The notes beneath the pieces were generated by a model, which saw only the letters and a program-made list of their open reading frames with translations, was not told the origin of the DNA and searched no databases. DNA of 64,000 nt from Pseudoalteromonas shioyasakiensis (lineage in GTDB: Bacteria; Pseudomonadota; Gammaproteobacteria; Enterobacterales; Alteromonadaceae): the NCBI RefSeq assembly GCF_024518675.1, contig NZ_JANIGL010000005.1, forward strand, positions 62,001 through 126,000, in the 5' to 3' direction. A program made the position numbers and the translations under genes. Shown here piece after piece: positions 37,614-46,601 of this stretch (positions are counted from its first letter, which is position 1; the number at the start of each line of letters is the position of its first letter).

Positions 37614-38132
37614 ATGACCACTATTGTAAGTGTACGCCGCGACGACAAAGTCGTCATTGGTGGCGATGGCCAAGTATCACTTGGTAACACCGTAATGAAG
37701 GGCAATGCCCGCAAAGTTCGACGCCTTTATAATGGCAAAGTAATCGCTGGTTTTGCTGGCGGTACTGCTGATGCCTTTACCCTATTCGAACGCTTTGAAA
37801 GTAAATTAGAAATGCACCAAGGTAACTTAACCAAAGCAGCCGTTGAAATGGCAAAAGATTGGCGTAGTGACCGCGCCCTACGAAAACTCGAAGCCTTACT
37901 AGCGGTTGCTGATGAAACCGCGTCATTGATCATCACTGGTAACGGCGATGTGGTACAGCCAGAAAACGATCTAATCGCAATTGGTAGCGGTGGTAACTTT
38001 GCACAATCTGCGGCAACAGCGTTACTTGAAAACACCGACCTAAGTGCACGTGATATCGTAGAAAAAAGCCTGACAATTGCAGGTGATATTTGCGTATTCA
38101 CTAATAATTTCCAAACTATCGAAGAATTGTAA
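37614..38132 (+). CDS. hslV: ATP-dependent protease peptidase subunit HslV
   Basis: HslV is the threonine peptidase of the HslUV (ClpYQ) cytoplasmic protease. Starting at ATG 37614 gives [20 protein letters not shown], so Thr1 becomes the catalytic N-terminus after Met removal. GAGGAA precedes this ATG at good spacing. The upstream ATG at 37599 would mask Thr1 and is rejected. The 172 residues contain [16 protein letters not shown] and [13 protein letters not shown]. It is followed 11 nt later by hslU. Confidence 0.98.
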   Translation: MTTIVSVRRDDKVVIGGDGQVSLGNTVMKGNARKVRRLYNGKVIAGFAGGTADAFTLFERFESKLEMHQGNLTKAAVEMAKDWRSDRALRKLEALLAVADETASLIITGNGDVVQPENDLIAIGSGGNFAQSAATALLENTDLSARDIVEKSLTIAGDICVFTNNFQTIEEL

Positions 38133-38143
38133 TAGGAACCGCT

Positions 38144-39472
38144 ATGTCTGCTATGACTCCAAGAGAAATCGTTCATGAACTTGACCAACATATCATTGGC
38201 CAAGCAAAAGCAAAAAAAGCCGTCTCTATTGCGCTTCGTAACCGCTGGCGCCGTATGCAATTAAGCGACGATTTACGCGCTGAAGTTACCCCAAAAAATA
38301 TTTTAATGATTGGCCCAACCGGTGTTGGTAAAACTGAAATTGCACGTCGTTTAGCCAAGCTTGCCAACGCGCCATTTATTAAAGTTGAAGCCACTAAATT
38401 CACCGAAGTGGGTTATGTTGGTAAAGAAGTTGAAACCATCATTCGTGATTTAGTTGATGTATCAATTAAAATGACACGCGAACAGCAAACTAAAAAGTTT
38501 AAGCACCGTGCTGAAGAAGCAGCAGAAGAGCGCATTTTAGATGCACTACTGCCACCAGCAAAAGATTCATACGGTGAAGCTCAGCGTGATGAAAACTCAT
38601 CAACACGCCAAACATTTCGTAAAAAACTCCGTGAAGGTCAATTAGACGATAAAGAAATTGATATCGATGTTGCTCAAGCACAACCGAATGTTGAGATCAT
38701 GTCGCCACCTGGTATGGAAGAAATGACCAACCAGTTACAGAGCATGTTCCAAAACATGTCTTCTGATAAAAAGACCAAACGTAAGCTGAAAATTAAAGAA
38801 GCGTTTAAACTATTAGCCGAAGAAGAAGCGGCTAAATTAGTAAACCCTGAAGAACTGAAAGAGCAAGCAATCTTTGCAGTTGAGCAAAACGGTATCGTGT
38901 TTATCGATGAGATCGACAAAATCTGTAAGCGTGGTGAATCATCAGGCCCAGACGTAAGCCGTGAAGGGGTACAACGCGACTTACTACCTCTTATTGAAGG
39001 CTCAACAGTCAACACCAAACACGGCATGGTTAAAACCGACCACATGCTATTTATTGCCTCTGGCGCATTCCAAATGTCAAAACCATCTGACATGATCCCT
39101 GAGCTGCAAGGTCGCTTACCTATTCGTGTTGAACTAGAAGCACTCACAGCCGATGACTTCAAGCGTATTCTAACTGAGCCGCATGCGTCACTTACAGAGC
39201 AGCAACGAGAATTACTTAAAACTGAGCAAGTGAATGTAGAGTTTGCCGATGATGCTATTGAGCGTATCGCTAAAGCCGCTTGGCAGGTAAACGAAAAGAC
39301 CGAAAATATCGGTGCTCGCCGCTTACATACGGTGATGGAAAAGCTAATGGAAGAAATTTCATTTGATGCCTCAGAGCAAGCAGGTTCAAATCTCGTGATT
39401 GACGCCGCTTATGTTGAAAAACACTTAGGCGCACTGGTTGAAGATGAAGACTTAAGCCGCTTTATTCTTTAA
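38144..39472 (+). CDS. hslU: ATP-dependent protease ATPase subunit HslU
   Basis: HslU is the AAA+ unfoldase that feeds HslV. The 442 residues (443 in E. coli) contain [17 protein letters not shown] at the start, Walker [14 protein letters not shown] (near 57), the pore loop GYVGKEVE, the I domain, Walker [12 protein letters not shown] (near 252) and the C-terminal tail EDLSRFIL that inserts into HslV. It is the second gene of hslVU. A tandem heptamer array follows. Confidence 0.98.
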   Translation: MSAMTPREIVHELDQHIIGQAKAKKAVSIALRNRWRRMQLSDDLRAEVTPKNILMIGPTGVGKTEIARRLAKLANAPFIKVEATKFTEVGYVGKEVETIIRDLVDVSIKMTREQQTKKFKHRAEEAAEERILDALLPPAKDSYGEAQRDENSSTRQTFRKKLREGQLDDKEIDIDVAQAQPNVEIMSPPGMEEMTNQLQSMFQNMSSDKKTKRKLKIKEAFKLLAEEEAAKLVNPEELKEQAIFAVEQNGIVFIDEIDKICKRGESSGPDVSREGVQRDLLPLIEGSTVNTKHGMVKTDHMLFIASGAFQMSKPSDMIPELQGRLPIRVELEALTADDFKRILTEPHASLTEQQRELLKTEQVNVEFADDAIERIAKAAWQVNEKTENIGARRLHTVMEKLMEEISFDASEQAGSNLVIDAAYVEKHLGALVEDEDLSRFIL

Positions 39473-39480
39473 TTTTAAAA

Positions 39481-39522
39481 CTAGGATCTAGGGCCTAGGT
39501 TCTAGGTTCTAGGTTCTAGGTT
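39481..39522. repeat. Six tandem heptamers CTAGGNN
   Basis: CTAGGAT, CTAGGGC and then four CTAGGTT units lie head to tail (42 bp) in the 68-bp gap between hslU and the DUF971 gene. CTAG is self-complementary, so small alternating structures could form. No protein is encoded here. Function unknown. Confidence 0.9.
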
Positions 39523-39540
39523 AATCACAAAGGTATAACA

Positions 39541-39915
39541 ATGAAACAAGTGATCAAGGTACACCATCATACCGTTAGCAAAACTCTTGATGTTTATTTT
39601 GATGACGACTCAACTTGCACCTTTAGCAGTGAGTTTTTGCGTGTACATTCCCCCTCTGCCGAAGTACAAGGCCATGGCAATGAGCCTATGAAGTTAGTGC
39701 TGGGTAAATCTCAGATCGGCATCAGTAAAATAGAACCTGTTGGCCACTATGCAATTAGGCTCAGCTTCGACGATAACCACAACAGCGGGCTATTTAGCTG
39801 GAGCTATCTCTCGCACCTGCAAGCTAACCATGATGAATTATGGCAAACCTACCAACAACGCGTAGCAGAGCACCAAGCAAACAAAGACAGCGTACCGATC
39901 AAGTTTGTGCCTTGA
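39541..39915 (+). CDS. DUF971 (gamma-butyrobetaine hydroxylase-like N-terminal) domain protein
   Basis: This stand-alone 124-residue protein matches the small beta-rich DUF971 domain that forms the N-terminal zinc-binding part of gamma-butyrobetaine hydroxylases. Visible motifs are LDVYFDDDSTCTFSSEFLR and the closing GLFSWSYLSHL. The stand-alone form commonly lies next to hslVU in gammaproteobacteria; its role is unknown. The ribosome site AAAGG is about 8 nt before ATG. The classical zinc Cys triad is not obvious here. Confidence 0.85.
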   Translation: MKQVIKVHHHTVSKTLDVYFDDDSTCTFSSEFLRVHSPSAEVQGHGNEPMKLVLGKSQIGISKIEPVGHYAIRLSFDDNHNSGLFSWSYLSHLQANHDELWQTYQQRVAEHQANKDSVPIKFVP

Positions 39916-39924
39916 TTAGTTAAC

Positions 39925-39944
39925 GAGGGTAAAGTATAACCCTC
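39925..39944. terminator. Weak terminator-like hairpin after the DUF971 gene
   Basis: GAGGGT / ACCCTC (6 bp, 8-nt loop) precedes a loose T-rich stretch (CACTTTTA). It lies between two convergent genes. Confidence 0.35.
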
Positions 39945-39968
39945 TCACTTTTACTATATTGGTTCACG

Positions 39969-41021
39969 TTATGGGACTGGTAGTGTATTACTTTTCTCTT
40001 TGCGAAGAATATCAATAATACGGTTATAAATAACCAAGGCAGTCAATTCTGTTTCATCACTCACGGTGTTCACAAACTGAACTACCACAGTATCAATATT
40101 GTTATGGTAACGTGCAATACTTTGATAGCCTAGAACCCAACCTTTGTGGCCATATACATAAATTTCAGAGTATATTTCTTGTTCATTACCTGAAAAAACA
40201 CTGCCATCATTTAAAGCTCTTAAGAAGCGTCCTACATCTTTAGCTGAGGCGAGCATGCCGAAGTCAATGCTTTTTAAATCCGCCTCTACTCCAACATAGT
40301 ATCCGCTCATCACATCATCTATATTCACTTCACTAAGAGAGCTATATGTATTACTTAAACCAAGTGGTATTAATATAGCCTCTTTTATGTATTGTTGGTG
40401 TGGGTAACCCAATGCTTTATCAATAATTTTTCCAATAAAAAAATAGTTTGTGTTTGAATAACTATATTTTTCGTCGGGCTCGAAATCCGCAGATAAATCT
40501 AATATCAAATCTAACCATTCTTGGCTTGTTTCTGGCGGGTTATCCCATTTAAAGTTGGGCTGATCTGTTAGGTTAGGTAAACCGCTTCTATGTTGTAACA
40601 TCTGTTTTAAGGTAATCTCATCTGCGTATTCAATTCTTCCCAGTAATTCAGGGAAATAACCCCCTAATGTATCGTCTAAGGATAAATCGTGATTACTCAC
40701 CAATTTTGCCGTCGCAACCGCAAGGTAAAGCTTACTAATACTCGCAATTTTAAATAAAGCCTGTGGATCAGCAGGCGTTTTATTATCCCTATTTTTCCAA
40801 CCTGCAGAGTAAAGCTCACTTTCCTGACCCGCAGTATCAACATAAACAATTATCCCGTCTAGTCCATAACCTACAGCATCATTAACTTGCTCTTGAACAC
40901 TATTTGGCAAAGGCATTATCCAAGCCTTAATTCCTTGCCAAGGCGGAAAAATCACAAGACTAATAATTACTATTGGAACCGTAATGACCCTAAGTAGCTT
41001 AGTTAATGTTTTTTTATTCAT
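39969..41021 (-). CDS. Serine hydrolase of the class C beta-lactamase / DD-carboxypeptidase fold
   Basis: The 350-residue protein has an N-terminal membrane anchor or signal (about 10-30), then the penicillin-binding fold. FKIASISKLYLAVA holds the SxxK catalytic Ser/Lys, YSYSNTNYF the Tyr-Ser-Asn motif, and YGHKGW the HxG (KTG-equivalent) motif. Family members include beta-lactamases, D-aminopeptidases, esterases and DD-peptidases; substrate cannot be told by sequence. ATG 41021 (MNKKTLTKLL) is preferred to the upstream TTG at 41033. It stands alone, with no linked resistance regulator. Confidence 0.85.
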   Translation of the reverse strand: MNKKTLTKLLRVITVPIVIISLVIFPPWQGIKAWIMPLPNSVQEQVNDAVGYGLDGIIVYVDTAGQESELYSAGWKNRDNKTPADPQALFKIASISKLYLAVATAKLVSNHDLSLDDTLGGYFPELLGRIEYADEITLKQMLQHRSGLPNLTDQPNFKWDNPPETSQEWLDLILDLSADFEPDEKYSYSNTNYFFIGKIIDKALGYPHQQYIKEAILIPLGLSNTYSSLSEVNIDDVMSGYYVGVEADLKSIDFGMLASAKDVGRFLRALNDGSVFSGNEQEIYSEIYVYGHKGWVLGYQSIARYHNNIDTVVVQFVNTVSDETELTALVIYNRIIDILRKEKSNTLPVP

Positions 41022-41116
41022 TATGATTACCAACTTAATCGCTAAATTTTTGCTCTTCTTTATTCATGTTAGCTAACTGCAATAAAATCTAACTAGTAGA
41101 TCGCCAATAGCTAAAC

Positions 41117-41145
41117 TCCTACTTTAATTTAATAAATAAGTAGGA
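41117..41145. repeat. Inverted repeat upstream of the serine hydrolase gene
   Basis: TCCTACTT (41117-41124) and AAGTAGGA (41138-41145) are perfect 8-bp arms around 13 A/T bases, about 100 nt upstream of the hydrolase start. It may be an operator; there is no terminator tail. Confidence 0.35.
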
Positions 41146-41202
41146 TTCAATATTCTTTGCAATGTCTTTGGCTCTAAATTACAAGCAAAGATAAAAACAA
41201 AA

Positions 41203-41248
41203 AAGCCATAAGCCCAAAGCAACTCAAGCTGCTTAAAACTTATGGCTT
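41203..41248 (-). terminator. Terminator of the chemotaxis receptor gene at 41268
   Basis: On the minus strand AAGCCATAAG / CTTATGGCTT enclose an inner small stem (AAGCA / TGCTT) and are followed by two T runs. It lies 20 nt after the receptor stop. Confidence 0.6.
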
Positions 41249-41267
41249 ATAACTTTAAAACTGACAG

Positions 41268-43148
41268 CTAAACCTTAAACTTATCTATCGCTTGATGCAG
41301 CACTTTCGCTTGCTCTGAAACTTCTTCACTGGTCTGGGCATTTGTCACTGCATGTGTTGAAGCTTCTTCTGCAATATCACGAATACGCACTACGTTTTTA
41401 TTCACCTCAGAGGCCACTTGGCTTTGTTCATCAATGGCCGCAGCGATATGGGTACTCATGTCCATGATGGTTTGTACATCTTCGGTAATCGCACCTAATA
41501 ATTCACCGGCTTTAGTCGCTTGCGCTGCACTTTCTCCGCCTTGTGTACGACAGCGCTGCATAATACTCACCACTTCTTGAGTACGTTCTTGTAAGGTTGA
41601 AATGATGCTTTCAATCTCTGTTGTTGACTCTTGAGTACGCTGGGCTAGCGAGCGAACTTCATCAGCAACAACCGCAAAGCCTCGGCCTTGCTCCCCAGCG
41701 CGGGCGGCTTCAATCGCGGCATTCAAAGCAAGCAAATTTGTTTGCTCTGCAATAGCGCGAATCACATCAAGTACGGAGCCAATTGTTTCACCGTCTTTTT
41801 CAAGTTGCGACACCACTGTTGAGGCATTACCTAATGAATCCGATAATTGATTAATATGCTTAACTGTTGATTCAACTTCCGAGCGCCCTTGTTGCGCACT
41901 AAGATTGGTAGACTCGGCTTTTTTAGCCGCCGCTTCAGTGTTATGCGAAATGTCTTGAATGGTCGCCTGCATCTCAGTGGCGGCAGTTGCAACCATATCA
42001 GCTTCGTGTAACTGCTCTTGCATACCACTACTGGTCGCGGAGGTTGTTTCTGATAAATTCCCAGTCGCAATATTTAATGTAGTAAGCGCGGTGTTTACTT
42101 CATAAATAAGCTTTTTGAAATCACCTATTAAGCTATTAAAATCGACTGTCATGGTGGTGATTTCATCTTTACCGGTTTCTTCAATGAATAAGCTTAAATC
42201 GTTGTTGCGTCTAATATCATTGATGGTGTGATACACCCGCTCGATAGGTAAAATAATTGAGCGACTGGTAAAATAAACCAGTGCCATAACAATTAAACTA
42301 GCAATGACAAAAATAACAATTGCCAGCATTTCTGCTTGCTTGGCCGTATTACTTACTTGTTGTTTGGTTTCGCTGGTAATGCGCGAAACCACATCATCAC
42401 TTTGTTTGACACTAACGCGCATTTTACCTACTGCCCCAGAGTCTAAATCTAACCCTAGTGCAACTTGTGCATCAACTAATGCTATAAATTTATCTTCATA
42501 ACTATTTAACAGTGATATTAACTGTTGGCGGGTATTCGTATTGATATCCGAAGCGTTAATTTGCTGAGCCAACTGCCCTGTTAACTCTTTGAAGCGGGTT
42601 AAATATTTTAGATCTAAGCGCAGCATAAAGTCTTTTTCTGCACGGCGTAACTGCAGCATTAAAGTTAAAAGTTGGTAGCTATTTTGTTCATCAAGCAGCA
42701 CTTCCATTGCATGTACAGCGCCACGTAATTCGCCATATAGGGCATCTTTTGGATGCAAACCTATTACACGTTGCAACTTAACAACCTGTTGAAAGTCGTT
42801 ATAATACTTCTCAGCTAGCACTGCAAACTTATTAACTTGATCAGTTGCAATATTTAATTCGTTAGACAGCACTGTCAGTTTGTCGAGTTTAAACTGCAAT
42901 TGTTTATACTCTTGATCAAATGACTCTAACTTCGACTCATCCTTATAAAATAGAAAGTCTTTTTCATGTTTACGCATTGAAAGCTCATGTATATCTAGCT
43001 CTTCTGCATATTGAATGGTTTCATTTAGTTTTAGCATCGTCCGTGCTTCATAAATGATAATACACAACATAACAATCATTGCTAAGCCAACAACTAACGC
43101 ATTAATTTGCAACCGACGCTTAATCGTCAAGTTTTGAAGTAAAGTCAT
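41268..43148 (-). CDS. Methyl-accepting chemotaxis protein with helical bimodular-like sensor
   Basis: This 626-residue inner-membrane chemoreceptor feeds CheA/CheW. TM1 is about residues 16-34. A long all-helical periplasmic domain follows, with the motif pair RKHEKDF (about 59) and RRAEKDF (about 168); this repeat is typical of helical bimodular (HBM) sensors. TM2 (about 276-298), HAMP, and the signalling domain with the conserved hairpin tip [20 protein letters not shown] come next. HBM receptors known in pseudomonads sense TCA intermediates or polyamines; the ligand here is unknown. No CheB/CheR-binding pentapeptide is visible at the C-terminus (ends DKFKV). Confidence 0.93.
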   Translation of the reverse strand: MTLLQNLTIKRRLQINALVVGLAMIVMLCIIIYEARTMLKLNETIQYAEELDIHELSMRKHEKDFLFYKDESKLESFDQEYKQLQFKLDKLTVLSNELNIATDQVNKFAVLAEKYYNDFQQVVKLQRVIGLHPKDALYGELRGAVHAMEVLLDEQNSYQLLTLMLQLRRAEKDFMLRLDLKYLTRFKELTGQLAQQINASDINTNTRQQLISLLNSYEDKFIALVDAQVALGLDLDSGAVGKMRVSVKQSDDVVSRITSETKQQVSNTAKQAEMLAIVIFVIASLIVMALVYFTSRSIILPIERVYHTINDIRRNNDLSLFIEETGKDEITTMTVDFNSLIGDFKKLIYEVNTALTTLNIATGNLSETTSATSSGMQEQLHEADMVATAATEMQATIQDISHNTEAAAKKAESTNLSAQQGRSEVESTVKHINQLSDSLGNASTVVSQLEKDGETIGSVLDVIRAIAEQTNLLALNAAIEAARAGEQGRGFAVVADEVRSLAQRTQESTTEIESIISTLQERTQEVVSIMQRCRTQGGESAAQATKAGELLGAITEDVQTIMDMSTHIAAAIDEQSQVASEVNKNVVRIRDIAEEASTHAVTNAQTSEEVSEQAKVLHQAIDKFKV

Positions 43149-43260
43149 CTACCACTACCTTTCTAATCGAATCAATACGATTATAGTAAAATATTAATTT
43201 TAATGTGTAGATTATCCTAGTTTATGACATTAAATATTGAAATTACTTTCAAAACAAAAA

Positions 43261-44289
43261 TCAAGCAACTGAATGCCACAATGAATCATGTAGCTTTTGC
43301 GTATTCCCCCATTGCTTATCAGCCAACCAGTTAACTAATGGTTGTGGATCGCTGGGAAAGTTAATCTGCATGTTCGCTTTACTGGTTATCCACTCATCAA
43401 GTGCACAGGGGTTTAAATAACTCATAACGTGGGCGGCTTTCATCGCTAATAAGGTTTGTGCGTTTGCATCTTGCTCAAATTGGCCAGACAAAGGCTTAAG
43501 CAGCAGTTTTTTACCAAGCTTTAATGCCTCACTTGACAGTTCAAACCCTGCGTTGGCTATCACACCACTGGCATTTGCCAGATCATTTAAAAAACCACTG
43601 CGCGATGGGGCTCTTAGATGAATATGGCCATATGAGCTATTTTCCGCATCTGGGTGATAACAGTAAAACTCTTTAGCCGGAAAGTCCTTTAAATAATCAA
43701 CCACACTTGCTAGTTCTTCAAATGGTAAATAAACCAATACCTTATTATCAACACTCACTGGATTATCATGATGGTGATTAGCAATAAACGGTGGAATAAT
43801 ATTATCTGCAAACGGCTGCCAATGAACACCTAAGTAGACATCAGCCGGAGCATAATAACGAATTAACGAACGGCGAAATAAACCGTGACCAAACATAGGT
43901 ACTTTAGGAGATAAGAAGGCGGCCTGGTGACTCATACCTATAACAGGGATACCTTGACGCCTTGCCGCCCATGCGGTAATAGGTTCAAAATCATTAAAAA
44001 CGAAATCATAACCAGAGACATCGAGCTGTTTAATATCTCGCATCAATTTACACACTCGAGCATTTTTTGCCGTACGTAAACTACTCACTTGACCATTTTG
44101 CGTCGAAAATGATAATCCGCGGAAACTACGATAATTGGCAAATTCGCTCATATCAAAGTAGTCTTGTTGCGCACGCCCTGAAAAAACATAATCTACGTCA
44201 ACGCCCATGCGGCTAAACGCATTTGCCATCACCCGCGCACGGGTTATATGCCCGTTTCCTGTGCCTTGAATACCGTACAGTATTCTCAT
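43261..44289 (-). CDS. MJ1255/VC2487-type glycosyltransferase-like protein
   Basis: The 342-residue product begins MRILYGIQGTGNGHITRA, the glycine-rich nucleotide-sugar loop of GT-B enzymes. Late in the chain it has ANAGFELSSEALKLGKKLL, the donor-binding region. It resembles the conserved MJ1255/VC2487 family, related to UDP-N-acetylglucosamine transferases, whose substrate is not established. ATG 44289 overlaps the PAP2 gene stop as ATGA; a longer frame to 44325 lies inside the PAP2 gene and is unlikely. Coupling to a lipid phosphatase suggests a shared role in envelope lipid or glycolipid chemistry (inference). Confidence 0.82.
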   Translation of the reverse strand: MRILYGIQGTGNGHITRARVMANAFSRMGVDVDYVFSGRAQQDYFDMSEFANYRSFRGLSFSTQNGQVSSLRTAKNARVCKLMRDIKQLDVSGYDFVFNDFEPITAWAARRQGIPVIGMSHQAAFLSPKVPMFGHGLFRRSLIRYYAPADVYLGVHWQPFADNIIPPFIANHHHDNPVSVDNKVLVYLPFEELASVVDYLKDFPAKEFYCYHPDAENSSYGHIHLRAPSRSGFLNDLANASGVIANAGFELSSEALKLGKKLLLKPLSGQFEQDANAQTLLAMKAAHVMSYLNPCALDEWITSKANMQINFPSDPQPLVNWLADKQWGNTQKLHDSLWHSVA

Positions 44290-44825
44290 AGATAACCCAC
44301 CAACAAAATAGCCATTACACCACAACTTGACCCCATTAAGGCACCAAGCACTACATCAGCCGGGAAATGAACCCCTAGCACCACACGAGAAGCAGCCACA
44401 CCACTGGCCCATGCAAACCACAACCAGAATAGTTCTGGAAAATATTGCGCCAATATAATGGCGACTAAAAAAGCACCTGCGCTATGTCCAGATGGCAAAC
44501 TAAACTTGTCGCTGGGAACTATGTACGCCCCTTTGACTAAACAATCACAAGGCCGAACCCGAGCGAAGGTTTTTTTCGCGAAATAATAAATTGGCCGCTC
44601 TATTAAAAAACCAAGCAATAAGGTAATCGACAATAACTGTAATTCCTGCTCGCTACCTAACCAGCCAAACCCCAAAGCCAACATGACGTATAAGCCGCCG
44701 TTACCACTTTTAGAAAACCCTAATGCTGAATTTTTTATCCAAACAGGTGAGTTTCCGTTAAATAACTTAAGGAACAAATCTTCATCTAACTGTGCAACCT
44801 TTTTTAGTATATTGTTCTGACTCAT
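44286..44825 (-). CDS. PAP2-family membrane phosphatase
   Basis: The 179-residue multi-pass inner-membrane protein has the three PAP2 motifs: KKTFARVRP, PSGHSAGAF and SRVVLGVHFPADVV, with catalytic His in the second and third. Family members dephosphorylate undecaprenyl pyrophosphate, phosphatidic acid or phosphatidylglycerol phosphate. It overlaps the downstream glycosyltransferase-like gene by 4 bp, so the two are translationally coupled. Confidence 0.9.
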   Translation of the reverse strand: MSQNNILKKVAQLDEDLFLKLFNGNSPVWIKNSALGFSKSGNGGLYVMLALGFGWLGSEQELQLLSITLLLGFLIERPIYYFAKKTFARVRPCDCLVKGAYIVPSDKFSLPSGHSAGAFLVAIILAQYFPELFWLWFAWASGVAASRVVLGVHFPADVVLGALMGSSCGVMAILLVGYL

Positions 44826-44978
44826 GGGTTGGGTCCTTTTTCACGCAAACTATGTACACAATTTCAGCATAGGCGCTCTAAATAACAATTGGGTGACGGT
44901 TTTAAGACAGTAATGTTGCTTTTACCTATTTAGCTCTGTTTTTGCTTAAAAAGAACACAATTAACTATCATTAAGTCG

Positions 44979-45006
44979 TTGTTATTGCGTTTAAGAGGGG
45001 TATACT
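44979..45006 (+). promoter_or_regulatory. rraA-hutG promoter
   Basis: TTGTTA (44979-44984) and TATACT (45001-45006) are separated by 16 nt, about 38 nt before the rraA ATG. No HutC-type palindrome is near. Confidence 0.5.
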
Positions 45007-45043
45007 GAAGACTAGCTCTTATATCTTTTAGAAGGATAGAAAA

Positions 45044-45541
45044 ATGGATTACAGCACCTCAGATTTATGCGATCACTTTGCCGACGTGGTCGATGTGCTC
45101 GAACCTATGTTTATTAACTTTGGTGGTCGTCATAGTTTCGGTGGCCGAATCAAAACCGTTAAATGTTTTGAAAATAATGAACTGATCAGAGAGATCCTTA
45201 GCGAAGATGGTGATGATTGTGTATTACTCATTGACGGTGGTGGCTCAACCCGCCGCGCACTAATTGATATTGAGCTGGCTGAATTAGCCTTAGAGAATAA
45301 TTGGCAAGGTATTGTTGTTTATGGTGCTGTTCGCCACGTAGACGAACTTGAAGAGCTCGATTTAGGCATTCAGGCCATCGCTTCAATCCCAGTTGCGGCT
45401 GATAGCCAAGGTGCTGGCGAAGATGGCATCGGGGTTAATTTTGCGGGTGTTTCATTTTTTGATGATGACTACATCTATGCAGACAGTACCGGTATTGTGC
45501 TATCAGCAGAAGAGCTAGAATTGGAAATCGTTGAAGAGTAA
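45044..45541 (+). CDS. rraA: Regulator of RNase E activity RraA
   Basis: RraA is a ring-forming protein that binds RNase E and restrains mRNA decay. The 165 residues follow E. coli RraA (161): TSDLCDHF at the start, [63 protein letters not shown] and [17 protein letters not shown] precedes ATG. Its stop codon is directly followed by the hutG ATG with no spacer. Confidence 0.96.
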   Translation: MDYSTSDLCDHFADVVDVLEPMFINFGGRHSFGGRIKTVKCFENNELIREILSEDGDDCVLLIDGGGSTRRALIDIELAELALENNWQGIVVYGAVRHVDELEELDLGIQAIASIPVAADSQGAGEDGIGVNFAGVSFFDDDYIYADSTGIVLSAEELELEIVEE

Positions 45542-46588
45542 ATGTCCGAATACCTGCATATTTATGATGAAGCGACTGTTAGACCTTGGTGTAGCAGTCG
45601 TTTAAATGAAAAAAAAGCATGGCAATCTATCGCTCTGCTCGACACCCAAGTTGACCCGCTACAGGCCATGCAAGATGCTGCACAGTTTGGTATTAAATAT
45701 GTTTTACTGGGCATTTGTGAAGATATTGGGCCTAGAGCAAACTTAGGTAATGGTGGTGCCAGTGATGGCTGGCATGCATTTATTAAGCGCTTTTTAAACC
45801 AATCTAGCAATCAATTTTTAGCCAACGAAAAAGTATTATTACTTGGCGAGATTGATGTGCTCGATTTAACTACAGCTGCAACTTCTGTAGATAACCAAAA
45901 CCCACAACATCTAGGCCAGCTGCGCGATTACTGTGCACAAATAGATGAGCGGGTTGAGCAAGTATTAAGTTTAATTTTTAGTGCGGGCCTTGAACCTATC
46001 ATAATTGGTGGCGGCCATAATAATTGTTTAGGTATTATTCGCGCTCTAAGCAAATATAAAAAACAGCCTATCAATGCAATAAACTTTGATCCTCACGCGG
46101 ATTTTCGTGACTGTGAAGGGCGCCATTCTGGAAATGGCTTTCGCTATGCCTACAACGAGCAACACCTTAACCATTATCATATTATTGGTTTACACGAACT
46201 AAAGAATAATCAAGCGATTATTGACGCCTTAGCAGAGGCGAAGTTTGGTTATGATAGCTACCAAGCACTGCAAGTCAGACGTGAAAAATCTCTTACCGAA
46301 GCATGCCAGCAAGCGCTTGATAAATTAAGTCATGCGCCTTTGGCCGTAGAGGTTGATTTAGACAGTATTTCACTGATGCCCGTGAGTGCTTACACTAATT
46401 GCGGCTTTAGCGTCAGCGATGCTGAACACTTTGTCTATTTAGCAGGCAAACGAACTAATAGCCAATATTTGCACCTTTGTGAAGCTGCGCCGTGTCAGCA
46501 TCCTAGTGGGTTAAATGCAGGGTTAAACGATGCCGGACAAGTCATTACAGCTTTAGTGAACGCTTATCTACAAGCGAAAGAAAGCTAA
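45542..46588 (+). CDS. hutG: Formimidoylglutamase-like enzyme of the arginase family
   Basis: The 348-residue ureohydrolase-fold protein carries the di-manganese motifs IIGGGHNN, NFDPHADFRDC and VEVDLDSISL. Arginase, agmatinase and formimidoylglutamase share this core. The hut genes on the next 7 kb make hydrolysis of formimidoylglutamate to glutamate, the last step of histidine degradation, the likely role. It starts on the base after the rraA stop, so translation is coupled to rraA rather than to hut genes. It ends 13 nt from the convergent EAL-type gene. Confidence 0.85.
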   Translation: MSEYLHIYDEATVRPWCSSRLNEKKAWQSIALLDTQVDPLQAMQDAAQFGIKYVLLGICEDIGPRANLGNGGASDGWHAFIKRFLNQSSNQFLANEKVLLLGEIDVLDLTTAATSVDNQNPQHLGQLRDYCAQIDERVEQVLSLIFSAGLEPIIIGGGHNNCLGIIRALSKYKKQPINAINFDPHADFRDCEGRHSGNGFRYAYNEQHLNHYHIIGLHELKNNQAIIDALAEAKFGYDSYQALQVRREKSLTEACQQALDKLSHAPLAVEVDLDSISLMPVSAYTNCGFSVSDAEHFVYLAGKRTNSQYLHLCEAAPCQHPSGLNAGLNDAGQVITALVNAYLQAKES

Positions 46589-46601
46589 ACAGGCGCGCAA
46601 T

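Noticed and set aside
38674..39162. 162-codon minus-strand frame
   Set aside because: Antisense to the conserved ATPase part of hslU, with no ribosome site or domain.
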